Source: Levilactobacillus tongjiangensis
Lineage (GTDB): Bacteria; Bacillota; Bacilli; Lactobacillales; Lactobacillaceae
Assembly: GCF_003946345.1 (NCBI RefSeq)
Contig: NZ_RHNY01000008.1
Location: forward strand, 62,001 to 126,000
Direction: 5' to 3'
Length of the DNA stretch: 64,000 nt
A program made the position numbers and the translations under genes. Positions 24,458-34,358 of the stretch are shown piece by piece; position 1 is the first letter of the stretch, and each line of letters opens with the position of its first letter. The notes under the pieces are model-generated. The model worked only from the letters and a program-made list of their open reading frames with translations. It searched no databases and was not told where the DNA came from.

Positions 24458-26410
24458 TTAATCCTCAAATTCCTCTAACGCCAGGCTTTTTTCAGTCCAA
24501 TCAGTTTCGGTACTGTCGAGTTCCGTTGTGATCCGGTTCAGGTCAGCCTGAAGATCACCAAGCTTGCCAGCATCGTTAAAGTTTTCTGGTGCGCTCATTT
24601 CTGTTTCAACTGCGGCCTTTTGTTTTTCCAACTCGCCGAGTTTTTCTTCGAGAGCATCTACCTGCCGGCTTAGTTTCCGTTTGGCTTTCTGCTGTTCCTT
24701 CTGTTGTTGATAGTCGACCTGAGTCTGCTTGGGGGCCGTGACTGTTGGATGAGCGGCTTCTGCTTCAGCTGCTTCTTTGGCAGCGTAAGCGTCCTGCTCA
24801 GCCTTCTTGGAGACATAGTAGTCGTAGTCACCCAGGTAACGAGTTGTGCCGGCTGGGGCCAGCTCAACGACCTGTGTGGCTACTTGGTTAATGAAGTACC
24901 GGTCATGGGAAACGAAGAGAATGGTGCCATCGAACTCGTTCAGGGCGTTTTCCAATACTTCACGACTGTCGATGTCCAAATGGTTTGTCGGTTCGTCCAA
25001 CATTAAAAAGTTGTCGTGGCGCAGGGCTAGCTTGGTTAGCAGAAGTCGCGCCCGTTCCCCACCACTGAGGCTGTGGACGGATTTGTCGACGTCACTCCCG
25101 GTAAACAGAAAACTGCCCAAGATTGAACGAATATCGCCCTCTGGTGTAGTGGGGTGATCATCCCACAGCTCATGTAACACGGTTTTCTTATCGTGGAGAG
25201 TTGCTTGATCTTGATCGTAGTAGCCAGTGTCCACACCAGTACCAAAGATGATCTGGCCCTGAATGGCCGGAATCCGACCGAGAATCGTTTTCAGAAGAGT
25301 CGATTTTCCAATGCCGTTGGGGCCAACAATGGCGACAACCTGATGTTTCTTAATATCCAGGTTGACTGGCTGACAAAGAATCTGATCATCGTAGCCAACT
25401 GCGCCGTTAACGACGTCCAGGACGACGTTACCGCTCTGACGATTGGGTTTAAAGGTAAAACGGGCAACCTTTTCTTCACCCTCAGGTTTGTCCATCTTGT
25501 CCATTTTCTCTAACTGTTTCCGACGGGCCTGGGCTCGCTTGGTTGTGGAAGCCCGAACAATGTTTTTGTTCACAAAATCCTCAAGTTTACCAATTTCGGC
25601 TTGCTGCTTGTCATATTCCTTCCATTCCTGACGGAGCCGTTCGGCCTTGGATGAAATGTAATGGGAGTAGTTGCCAGGGTAGTGAACCAGACCGCCGTGC
25701 GCCATGTCATAGACGTCGTTGACCACGTGATCCAGGAAGTACCGGTCATGGGAAACGACCAGGATAGCGCCCGGATAACCCTGCAAGTAACTTTCCAACC
25801 AGGTTAAAGTTTCGACGTCCAAGTGGTTGGTGGGTTCGTCGAGGATTAGGAGATCGGGACGTTCTAGCAAGAGTTTAGCCAGAGCAAGCTGGGTCCGTTG
25901 GCCACCGGACAATTCATTAATAGGCTTATCGTAGTATTCCTCACCAAATTCAAAACCGTGCAGCACGCCGCGAATTTCGGCCTGATAGCCGTACCCATTT
26001 TGGTCGCTAAAGTCTTGTTGCAATTGGTCGTAAGTGGCGCTGATCTGTTGAAAACGTTCCTCATCGGCAATGACGTCAGGGTTACTCATTTCGGTTTCCA
26101 GTTCATGAATCCGGTTCTCCATGGCACGGACTTTTGCGAAGACACTCAGCATCTCGTTCCAAACGGTTTTAGTGGAGGCCAAGCCAGCATTTTGGGCTTG
26201 GTAGCCCATGGTCAAGCCACGCTTGGTAGTAATCTGGCCAACGTCTGGCCGAGTTTCGCCGGCAATCATTTTAAGTAGGGTCGATTTACCTGCACCGTTG
26301 CGGCCCACTAGGGCGACCCGACCGTGTTCGGGAACGTCCATACTGACATTCTCAAATAAAACGGTGGCACCAAACCGACGTGTCACTTGTTGCACTTGTA
26401 ATAGAATCAC
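24458..26410 (-). CDS. ABC-F family ATPase (YdiF/Uup-like), ribosome-associated
   Basis: Two ABC domains in one chain and no membrane segment. Domain 1: GRNGAGKST, LSGGQRTQLALAKLL, LDEPTNHLD. Linker rich in Arg/Lys (TTKRAQARRKQLEKMDKMDK). Domain 2: GPNGIGKST, LSGGERARLLLTKLA, LDEPTNHLD. The Lys/Glu/Gln-rich C-terminal coiled coil starts near residue 530. 650 residues fits the YdiF/Uup subgroup. ABC-F proteins bind the ribosomal E site and affect elongation; antibiotic resistance is known only for some subgroups and cannot be claimed. GTG start with AAGGAGG 9 bases upstream. Confidence 0.9.
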   Translation of the reverse strand: MILLQVQQVTRRFGATVLFENVSMDVPEHGRVALVGRNGAGKSTLLKMIAGETRPDVGQITTKRGLTMGYQAQNAGLASTKTVWNEMLSVFAKVRAMENRIHELETEMSNPDVIADEERFQQISATYDQLQQDFSDQNGYGYQAEIRGVLHGFEFGEEYYDKPINELSGGQRTQLALAKLLLERPDLLILDEPTNHLDVETLTWLESYLQGYPGAILVVSHDRYFLDHVVNDVYDMAHGGLVHYPGNYSHYISSKAERLRQEWKEYDKQQAEIGKLEDFVNKNIVRASTTKRAQARRKQLEKMDKMDKPEGEEKVARFTFKPNRQSGNVVLDVVNGAVGYDDQILCQPVNLDIKKHQVVAIVGPNGIGKSTLLKTILGRIPAIQGQIIFGTGVDTGYYDQDQATLHDKKTVLHELWDDHPTTPEGDIRSILGSFLFTGSDVDKSVHSLSGGERARLLLTKLALRHDNFLMLDEPTNHLDIDSREVLENALNEFDGTILFVSHDRYFINQVATQVVELAPAGTTRYLGDYDYYVSKKAEQDAYAAKEAAEAEAAHPTVTAPKQTQVDYQQQKEQQKAKRKLSRQVDALEEKLGELEKQKAAVETEMSAPENFNDAGKLGDLQADLNRITTELDSTETDWTEKSLALEEFED

Positions 26411-26731
26411 GTTGAACCAACCTCCTTATGTTCTAAAATTCAATTTTAATTTTTTTGAGGGGACGCCAGCAGGTCATTATCACTGCTGGTAAATTTAATG
26501 GTGACTGAAGACTTGAGTCCCTTAATTAGTTATGGCAATTTTATTAAAGTTAGTGAAGAATTTAAATGTGACAAGTTGAGACTTGATCAAGCGCTTTTCG
26601 GCGATTAATTCCGGGTTGCAATCAGCGAGTAAACCGCGGCGGGACGCTACCAGCCATGGGGGCTAATCACAATGGTCACCGATACAATCTATTCTATCAT
26701 ATTCTGACTCTAGACCGAAATTTGTAAAAAA
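26411..26731. other. Divergent intergenic region, ABC-F / rex
   Basis: No gene seen. A stem-loop CCAGCAG...CTGCTGG (26468-26487) would lie in the ABC-F mRNA leader. A GC-rich patch at 26630-26660 has CCGCGG-containing sequence of no recognised family. Confidence 0.4.
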
Positions 26732-26750
26732 TTGTGAAAAATATTTGCAA
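26732..26750. promoter_or_regulatory. Rex operator 1
   Basis: TTGTGAAAAATATTTGCAA matches the Rex consensus TTGTGAAATAATTTCACAA with a perfect left half, just upstream of the rex promoter. Confidence 0.7.
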
Positions 26751-26755
26751 TTTGT

Positions 26756-26783
26756 TTCACAAGACGAGTGGTTATGCTATAAT
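26756..26783 (+). promoter_or_regulatory. rex promoter
   Basis: TTCACA (26756-26761), 16-base spacer, TATAAT (26778-26783). Confidence 0.7.
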
Positions 26784-26787
26784 CTTT

Positions 26788-26806
26788 AGGAAAGTTAATT
26801 TCACAA
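26788..26806. promoter_or_regulatory. Rex operator 2 (right half-site)
   Basis: AATTTCACAA at 26797-26806 is a perfect right half of the Rex consensus just below the -10; the left half is degenerate. Together with operator 1 it suggests NADH-responsive autoregulation. Confidence 0.5.
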
Positions 26807-26879
26807 TCGGATTGTATTTAAAGTGTATGTTGTCATTTACGGAGTGACAACGAGTGCTATTGATTAGGAGGGCCCTCAT

Positions 26880-27518
26880 TTGACAGACCAAAAGATTCCC
26901 CGTGCAACGGCTAAACGGTTGCCAATTTACTACCGTTACCTGAATATTTTGCTGGACGCGGACAAGACACGAGTTTCATCGACGGAGCTATCAGAGGCCG
27001 TTAAAGTTGATTCTGCAACTATTCGGCGTGATTTTTCCTACTTCGGTGCCTTAGGTAAACGAGGTTACGGATATGACGTCGAAAGTTTATTGAAATTTTT
27101 CAAAAAGATCTTGAACCAGGACCGGTTGACTAACGTCGCTTTGATCGGTGTTGGTAACTTGGGTCACGCGCTGTTGAACTTCAACTTCCACCAGGACAGC
27201 AACGTTCGAATCAGTGCGGCCTTTGATGTGAATGAAGATATCGCCAACACCATTCAGAGTGGGGTACCAATCTATCCTATGACTGATTTACGGACACAGT
27301 TGGAAGAACAACAGATTGAAGTGGCAATTTTAACTGTGCCATCGCCCGTTGCACAAGAGGTCACGAATAACGCCATCGCTGGTGGTATCAAGGGTATCTT
27401 GAACTTCACACCACTGCGGATCACGGTGCCAAAAAATATTCGAGTGCAAAACGTTGATTTGACCAATGAATTGCAAACATTGATCTACTTCTTGGAACAC
27501 TATAACGATAAAAACTAA
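26880..27518 (+). CDS. rex: Redox-sensing transcriptional repressor Rex
   Basis: Senses the NADH/NAD ratio and represses fermentation genes. N-terminal winged helix ([17 protein letters not shown]...[15 protein letters not shown]), then a Rossmann domain with [12 protein letters not shown] and the C-terminal swapped helix. 212 residues. TTG start with TAGGAGGG upstream. Two Rex-like operators flank its own promoter. The gene is monocistronic, closed by a strong terminator. Confidence 0.96.
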   Translation: MTDQKIPRATAKRLPIYYRYLNILLDADKTRVSSTELSEAVKVDSATIRRDFSYFGALGKRGYGYDVESLLKFFKKILNQDRLTNVALIGVGNLGHALLNFNFHQDSNVRISAAFDVNEDIANTIQSGVPIYPMTDLRTQLEEQQIEVAILTVPSPVAQEVTNNAIAGGIKGILNFTPLRITVPKNIRVQNVDLTNELQTLIYFLEHYNDKN

Positions 27519-27553
27519 GTGACCCGGATTGCATTGGGTCACTTAGGTGAGGG

Positions 27554-27586
27554 GAAGCTGTGATAAAATCACGGCTTCTTTTTTTG
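27554..27586 (+). terminator. rex terminator
   Basis: GAAGCTGTGAT-AAA-ATCACGGCTTC followed by T7. A second hairpin (AGTGACCC / GGGTCACT) overlaps the rex stop. Confidence 0.92.
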
Positions 27587-27654
27587 CGTGTTTTTGAATA
27601 CCGAGCCAGTGCTGGAGAAGTAAGTAAAGGTTGAAAGCACTGAAATATCTACTA

Positions 27655-28047
27655 TGCCTGATACAACAAGGATTGGGTGTTGGGGTTTAGTCAGATATAG
27701 CGGGGAATTGTCGCCTTACCGTTCGCCAATAATATTGAGTAAACACCATCATTCAGGCATGTAAGCTAGTTTAGTTTCTAGAAACTAGTTTAATCGGAGG
27801 TGGTCAGAGGTGGAACCAGCTGTGTCGACGGTGTTAGCCGATTTTCGGCTTACAGCGTGGGACGTGTTTGGAGACTGGTGGTTTTTCCAGGCTCCAAACC
27901 GAGCCGGAGGACCATTTTTCAGGCCATAGGCGTTTCCCACAGCAGGCGGAATCTCTGACCGCCGTAGGTGCCTGGGTGAGACTAATTTTAAGTCTATAAC
28001 GTTTTACTATTCTTGGCTTGATAACAGGTTTCGAACTTTCAACCTTT
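27655..28047 (+). repeat. Dispersed intergenic repeat, copy C (fullest copy)
   Basis: About 390 bases between rex and the groESL promoter. It contains every block seen in copies A and B: CCTGATACAACAAGGATTGG, the CCGTTCGCC block, CATGTAAGCTAGTTTAG, CCAGCTGTGTCGACGGTG, TTTTCGGCTTACAGCGTGGG, GTTTGGAGACTGG...CCAGGCTCCAAAC, CAGGCGGAATCTCTGACCGC, ACTAATTTTAAGTCTATAAC. No open frame is conserved between copies, so it is not an IS coding region. Confidence 0.85.
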
Positions 28048-28202
28048 AGATCCTTAATTGATTTAGCACATATTAGACCCTTACTGGCGTGATTTTACTT
28101 CGTAAATAGAAGCAATCGACTATCAAATATTTAATTTTTCGCGAGCTTTCACAGGTGCCAAGGCCTTTCCGGAAACGGTTGCAAAATAGTTTGTCAAATT
28201 CC

Positions 28203-28231
28203 TTGATTTTTAGCGAAAAAAACCATATATT
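28203..28231 (+). promoter_or_regulatory. groESL promoter
   Basis: TTGATT (28203-28208), 17-base spacer, TATATT (28226-28231), with the CIRCE operator at the transcription start. Confidence 0.8.
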
Positions 28232-28242
28232 AGATATTGTGA

Positions 28243-28269
28243 TTAGCACTTATGTTAGTCAAGTGCTAA
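28243..28269 (+). promoter_or_regulatory. CIRCE operator (HrcA)
   Basis: TTAGCACTT-N9-AAGTGCTAA, the HrcA inverted repeat with only the last base of each arm changed from the consensus TTAGCACTC-N9-GAGTGCTAA. Confidence 0.95.
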
Positions 28270-28304
28270 CAGTGCTAAAAAGTAAGTTTATTGGAGGGAT
28301 TCAA

Positions 28305-28589
28305 GTGTTAAAACCATTAGGAGACCGCGTCATTTTGGATCAACCACAAGAAGAAGAAACCACGGTTGGTGGCATTGTTTTGGCAAGTAATGCTCAGGAA
28401 AAGCCTTCAACGGCAAACGTTGTTGCTGTTGGTGATGGCCGTGTGTTAGACAATGGCGATAAGGTAGCCCCAACTGTTAAAGTTGGCGACAAGGTATTGT
28501 TCGACAAGTATGCCGGCACGGAAGTTAAGTACCAAGATTCGACGTACCTTGTTTTACACGAAAAGGACTTAGTCGCAGTTATTGACTAA
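28305..28589 (+). CDS. groES: Co-chaperonin GroES
   Basis: 10-kDa lid of the GroEL chamber. GTG start at 28305 with TTGGAGGGA upstream; the product begins [17 protein letters not shown]. The mobile-loop region [19 protein letters not shown] and C-terminal HEKDLVAVI are intact. 94 residues. First gene of the HrcA/CIRCE-controlled operon. Confidence 0.97.
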   Translation: MLKPLGDRVILDQPQEEETTVGGIVLASNAQEKPSTANVVAVGDGRVLDNGDKVAPTVKVGDKVLFDKYAGTEVKYQDSTYLVLHEKDLVAVID

Positions 28590-28637
28590 CCTTTCCCACT
28601 GATACAGAGCGTAATTAAAAAATTTAGTATGAGGTGA

Positions 28638-30272
<1,635 letters not shown>

Positions 30273-30297
30273 GCTTCGTCAATTAATTGATAATTAA

Positions 30298-30328
30298 GAC
30301 GTCGATCCGTTGTGGGTCGGCGTTTTTG
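30298..30328 (+). terminator. groESL terminator
   Basis: GACGTCGATCC-GTTGTG-GGTCGGCGTT followed by a T-run. Confidence 0.85.
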
Positions 30329-30329
30329 T

Positions 30330-30697
30330 ATAGGTGCGCCGATGAATGTGGTTGATCGGTGATTGTCAGGGGGATGGCAGGAGAGATTCTTATTCGGGAC
30401 ACCACGGTCTGTGTGGTAAACGTCTGCTGGGAAAGTGGATGGATTAAATGCCGCCAGATTAATCTTTAGGGGTAGCAATAAATTAAAGTGAAAAACAACC
30501 CTTTATTTCTCTTACGCTTTGCCGGATAATGGAAAAGTTCGGTTGCCAAATCTTCGGTTGCGAAGTCAGAGATTTGTGGTAATGTTTAGCTAGTTGTAGT
30601 AGAATTACGTCTGCATTCGAACTTGAATTAAATCAAGCAATTATACGACGGGTGAATGCCCGTCTTCATTATTTATGGAGATAAGGAGTAAATAGTC
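30330..30697 (+). promoter_or_regulatory. Upstream/leader region of the KimA-type gene with terminator-like hairpin
   Basis: No gene in 370 bases. GACGGG-TGAAT-CCCGTC (30647-30664), followed by the T-rich TTCATTATTT, sits just before the ribosome site. That is the position of an attenuator or riboswitch expression platform. Upstream, GCCGGATAATGG and CGGTTGCCAAATCTTCGGTTGC suggest local structure. The ydaO (c-di-AMP) riboswitch consensus could not be recognised by eye. Confidence 0.4.
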
Positions 30698-32533
30698 ATG
30701 TGGCGTTATTTAAAGCGGGTTTTAATTGGAAAACCCCTCAAGACCATGGACGAAGGCGGTCAGGCGCTAACTAAGTTTAAAGCGCTGGCTCTCTTGTCGT
30801 CTGATGCGTTATCTTCCGTGGCTTATGGTACTGAGCAAATCACCACAGTCCTAATTACCTTGTCAGCAGCTGCATTGATGTATCAATTGTGGGTTGCTGC
30901 ACTGGTCTTAGTTCTGTTATTTGCGATTACGCTTTCTTACCAGCAAATTATTCATGCCTACCCATCTGGTGGTGGCGCCTACGTTGTAGCCAGTACGAAT
31001 TGGGGGCAATCGGCAGGGTTGATTGCCGGTGGTTCCTTGCTCGTTGACTATATGTTGACCGTGGCGGTTTCCACGACTTCTGGGACTGAAGCTATTACGT
31101 CGGCGATTCCGGCGCTATATCCGTATTCTGTATGGGTATCAGTCTTAATTGTGATTGGTATTATGTTGTTGAACCTGCGGGGGATGCGTGAATCGGCGGC
31201 ATTTCTGACGGTTCCCGTTTACCTGTTCATCCTGATGATCATTGTGATGATTGGGGTTGGGTTCTACAACATTGTGACGGGTAATATCACGTATCATGCG
31301 GCGGCCTCGTTCAACGGTCCCGTCCAAGGCATGACGTTATTGCTGTTCTTCCGGGCCTTCTCGTCCGGGTCTTCTTCCCTGACTGGGGTGGAAGCCATCA
31401 GTAACGCTGTGCCTAACTTCAAGGAGCCGAAGCGGCACAATGCTGCGGCGACCTTGGCAATTATGGCGGGAATCTTGGCCATCTTCTTCGCTGGGATTAC
31501 GTTCTTGAGTTACTACATGGGGATTCGTCCGCAAAGTAACCAAACTGTTTTGTCTCAAATCGGGACTGGCGTGTTCGGTCACGGTGTCTTCTATTACATC
31601 CTTCAGTTGTCCACGGCGATGATTTTGGCAGTGGCAGCCAACACCGGGTTCTCAGCCTTTCCAATCCTGGCTTACAACCTGGCTAAGGATAAGTTCTTAC
31701 CGCATGCGTACCTGGATAGAGGGGACCGGTTGGGTTACTCTAACGGAATCATTTCGTTAGCCGTTGGGGCTATCGTGCTGATCTTTATCTTCCATGGGCA
31801 AACGACTTTACTGATTCCACTGTACGCGGTTGGGGTTTTCGTGCCATTTACGTTGTCACAATCAGGGATGATTATTCACTGGTTCAGAACACGTGAGGGA
31901 TTCTGGTTAGGCAAGGCCTTCATCAATTTGATTGGGGCCCTCATTTCTCTGGTCCTCGTTGTCTTCTTACTGTTCTTACACTTTGGCAACGTTTGGCCAT
32001 ACCTGATCATCATGCCGTTGATTCTGTTGTTGTTCTACCGAATCAATCAGCATTATCACAACGTGGCTAAGCAGTTGCGGGTTGCTGCTAAGGAAAAGGC
32101 TGATATCCATCAATACGATGGGGCAACGGTCATTGTCCTGGTCAGCAACATCACGCGGGTAACGTCTGGTGCCATTAACTATGCACAGTCCATTGGGGAC
32201 TACGTCATTGCGATGCACGTGTCCTTCGATGAAAATCCTGAGAAGGAACACAAGACGGCTCAGGAATTCAAAGAGGAGTTCCCGGACATTCGGTTTGTGG
32301 ATATCCATTCCTCCTACCGGTCGATTGCGACGCCAACGTTGCGGTTCTGTGATGTGATTGCGAAGCGGGCGGCAGAACGGAACTTTACGACTACGGTCCT
32401 GGTTCCGCAATTCGTTCCCCGGCATCCTTGGCAAAACGTCTTGCATAACCAAACAGCGTTACGGTTACGGACGATTTTGAACTCACGGGAAAACATCATT
32501 GTTTCGACTTATAATTATCATTTGAAAGAGTAG
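30698..32533 (+). CDS. KimA/YdaO-type high-affinity potassium transporter (APC superfamily)
   Basis: 611 residues. The N-terminal cytosolic signature LIGKPLKT...KFKALALLSSDALSSVAYGTE matches the KimA (YdaO) group of proton-coupled K+ importers rather than amino-acid permeases of the same superfamily. About 12 membrane segments follow (to about residue 450), with SYQQIIHAYPSGGGAYVV in TM2-3. A soluble C-terminal domain begins KEKADIHQYDGATVIVLVSNITR (USP-like fold in KimA). ATG with AAGGAG upstream. In relatives, activity and expression respond to c-di-AMP; DarA in this window binds the same messenger. Other annotation systems would call it an amino-acid permease. Confidence 0.85.
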   Translation: MWRYLKRVLIGKPLKTMDEGGQALTKFKALALLSSDALSSVAYGTEQITTVLITLSAAALMYQLWVAALVLVLLFAITLSYQQIIHAYPSGGGAYVVASTNWGQSAGLIAGGSLLVDYMLTVAVSTTSGTEAITSAIPALYPYSVWVSVLIVIGIMLLNLRGMRESAAFLTVPVYLFILMIIVMIGVGFYNIVTGNITYHAAASFNGPVQGMTLLLFFRAFSSGSSSLTGVEAISNAVPNFKEPKRHNAAATLAIMAGILAIFFAGITFLSYYMGIRPQSNQTVLSQIGTGVFGHGVFYYILQLSTAMILAVAANTGFSAFPILAYNLAKDKFLPHAYLDRGDRLGYSNGIISLAVGAIVLIFIFHGQTTLLIPLYAVGVFVPFTLSQSGMIIHWFRTREGFWLGKAFINLIGALISLVLVVFLLFLHFGNVWPYLIIMPLILLLFYRINQHYHNVAKQLRVAAKEKADIHQYDGATVIVLVSNITRVTSGAINYAQSIGDYVIAMHVSFDENPEKEHKTAQEFKEEFPDIRFVDIHSSYRSIATPTLRFCDVIAKRAAERNFTTTVLVPQFVPRHPWQNVLHNQTALRLRTILNSRENIIVSTYNYHLKE

Positions 32534-32578
32534 TTGTTGAACTGAGCTGCTGAGTAGCAGGTTAGTCGACGACAGTAT

Positions 32579-32617
32579 TAAAGGGCATTGGGACTTTCGT
32601 CTCGATGCCCTTTTTTG
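32579..32617 (+). terminator. Terminator of the KimA-type gene
   Basis: AAGGGCATTGGGAC / GTCTCGATGCCCTT followed by T6. Confidence 0.9.
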
Positions 32618-32675
32618 TTGGATTGAAACGCAGCAAAAGTCCGTCTAGGGAAGCGGTCGGCAATAATGGAATAAC

Positions 32676-32708
32676 AAAAAAGGTTCTCCCAGTTGGGGGA
32701 GAACCTTA
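32676..32708 (-). terminator. lrgAB terminator
   Basis: AAGGTTCTCCC / GGGAGAACCTT stem; on the minus strand it ends in T6. Confidence 0.9.
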
Positions 32709-32723
32709 CGTAACTGTTGAATT

Positions 32724-33530
32724 CTAACGTAGGCCAACCAGTGATGCGAATTGTGGCACCACCAAGTCGACGACGATTGAGATAACGACGACGGCGATGG
32801 AGGCCATGGACCCCTGAATGGATCCTAGCTGTAAGGCCTTGGCGGAACCCACCGTCTTCCCAGCGGTTCCTAATCCTAAGCCGGCACCGATTGGGTCGTT
32901 GTTGATTCGGAAAACTTTTACCAGCCAGTCACCTAAAGCGTAGATGATGACGGCGTTTAGGATACAAACCATGGCGGTAATGGCTGGGTTTCCACCGATA
33001 GCAGCCGCAATTGGCATTGCGATGGCCGTAGTGGCCCCGGTAGGCAGTAACGAAGCCAACGTCCCCTTGGACAGTCCGAAGAGCTTACCAGCCTCGTAAA
33101 TGATGAATAACGAGATGACCAGTCCAACAATCAGTGAGAGGACAATTTCTAACCAGAAACGCTTGACGATATCATTCCGTCGGTACAGAGGAATGGCAAA
33201 GGCAATGGTTGCTGGGTTTAAGAACCAGAAGATAATATTTCCTCCGGGGAGGTAGGCCGACTTGTAAAAAGTGGCGGTGTCCGTGCCAAAGGCTTTGGCC
33301 AGGAGGAACAGGATAAAGATTCCTAACACCATCCCCACGAAGAGGGGTTGGAAGATAAAGAAGCCGTTACTAATTTTAAAGAGCCATTGGCCGATTAAGA
33401 AGACGACCAACGTGAGAAAAATCCCAAAAACAGCGTTACCCGCAGAGGCACCAGTGGCCGTTTTACTCAGGCCATCGCCTAGCCACTTGCCCCAAACCGC
33501 CATCTCGGCGGCAACATTTAAGCTGATCAT
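32724..33530 (-). CDS. lrgB: LrgB-family membrane protein
   Basis: Antiholin-like/CidB-LrgB family (PF04172), multi-pass membrane protein, 268 residues and about 8 hydrophobic segments. Family motifs include FLNPATIAFAIPLY and GATTAIAMPIAAAIGGNPAIT plus the glycine-rich GLGLGTAGKTVGSAKALQ. Work on relatives links LrgAB to autolysis control and, in some bacteria, pyruvate transport; which applies here is open. ATG with GGATGGAG upstream. Second gene of the minus-strand lrgAB pair. Confidence 0.92.
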   Translation of the reverse strand: MISLNVAAEMAVWGKWLGDGLSKTATGASAGNAVFGIFLTLVVFLIGQWLFKISNGFFIFQPLFVGMVLGIFILFLLAKAFGTDTATFYKSAYLPGGNIIFWFLNPATIAFAIPLYRRNDIVKRFWLEIVLSLIVGLVISLFIIYEAGKLFGLSKGTLASLLPTGATTAIAMPIAAAIGGNPAITAMVCILNAVIIYALGDWLVKVFRINNDPIGAGLGLGTAGKTVGSAKALQLGSIQGSMASIAVVVISIVVDLVVPQFASLVGLR

Positions 33531-33575
33531 AATTCTCCATCCTTTTCTGTTGAGTGTTAATCGTTGTCAGGCAAA

Positions 33576-34016
33576 TTATTGGTCGATATCGGTATTTCCG
33601 TGGAAGACGTGCTTCCGAATCCAAATAAATCCGGCCGTGGTGTAGGCGATGACGACCAGCATCACAATTGTCGCGATGATAACCACGATGATGATCTTAA
33701 CGCCTTCAGCTTGCAGTACTTTTAGACTGGCAGCCAGCTGGATTCCTGAGGGAACGAACAGAAAGGCAATTAAACTGATTAAGAAGTCCCCAAACTTCTC
33801 AACATTCCGGAGCTTCACGATGTGGGTGGCTAGGAGGACGTAGAGGAGAATCAGTCCGACCACTGGTGTGGGCACCGGAAAACTAGCAGGAAACAGAGGG
33901 GAAATAAGGCTGGAAACGAACAGAATAGCAGCGAAGATACCCATTTGAATCAAGATGGGAGAAGCTTGTTCTTTTTCTGGAGCTTCTGCTGATGAAACTT
34001 TTTTATTAGCAGCCAT
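33576..34016 (-). CDS. lrgA: LrgA-family holin-like membrane protein
   Basis: 146 residues with a charged N-terminus (ANKKVSSAEAPEKEQ) and four membrane segments: GIFAAILFVSSLISPLF, FPVPTPVVGLILLYVLLA, FGDFLISLIAFLFVPSGI and the last VVIIATIVMLVVIAYTTA. The FP-P-P-V-G-I/L pattern is the PF03788 signature. Start ATG 34016 has AAGGAGAG upstream; an earlier in-frame codon at 34064 lacks a site. Paired with lrgB. Confidence 0.92.
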   Translation of the reverse strand: MAANKKVSSAEAPEKEQASPILIQMGIFAAILFVSSLISPLFPASFPVPTPVVGLILLYVLLATHIVKLRNVEKFGDFLISLIAFLFVPSGIQLAASLKVLQAEGVKIIIVVIIATIVMLVVIAYTTAGFIWIRKHVFHGNTDIDQ

Positions 34017-34106
34017 TGAAAACTCTCCTTTCAATTGATGACCTGGTTGCACGACAATCCCCAAAATTTAGAGGGCAAGCCTGTTCTGAATTGAATGCAT
34101 AATTGT

Positions 34107-34135
34107 ATTATATGGGGTGTAAGCGCTTAAAACAA
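34107..34135 (-). promoter_or_regulatory. lrgAB promoter with embedded cre-like site
   Basis: On the minus strand TTGTTT (34135-34130), 17-base spacer, TATAAT (34112-34107). The spacer contains TTTAAGCGCTTACA (34131-34118), a near-perfect match to the CcpA cre consensus TGWAANCGNTNWCA, so glucose repression would be direct. Confidence 0.7.
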
Positions 34136-34358
34136 GCGTAAATATCGTATTCACTATACGTTTATAAGTATTAATTATTATCCGTGTGATAAATCACAAA
34201 TGCCGTTATTGTAGACTGGCGTCCAGTAGAGATGGGTGGACCAAAGTTGCGGCACTTTTCACAAAAAACTTTTTTTACAAACTAAATGGTGGTTGTGTTT
34301 AATTTACGAGATTTGTATAATTAGCAAAAGAACCATTAGGAAAGAATGAGGACACTTT
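34136..34358. other. Intergenic region upstream of tagO
   Basis: AT-rich promoter region for tagO; TTTACG...TATAAT-like hexamers (about 34302-34321) are present. No gene recognised. Confidence 0.35.

Noticed and set aside
24458-26410. Antibiotic-resistance ABC-F determinant
   Set aside because: Length and C-terminal coiled coil fit the housekeeping YdiF/Uup group; nothing in sequence shows a resistance-type interdomain linker.
26600-26680. GC-rich sequence with CCGCGG upstream of the ABC-F gene, resembling part of a T-box antiterminator on the minus strand
   Set aside because: The 14-base T-box core is not matched, there is no room for stem I and specifier between it and rex, and no terminator follows.
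30480-30697. ydaO/c-di-AMP riboswitch before the KimA-type gene
   Set aside because: The conserved core could not be found by eye; reported only as an unassigned leader.
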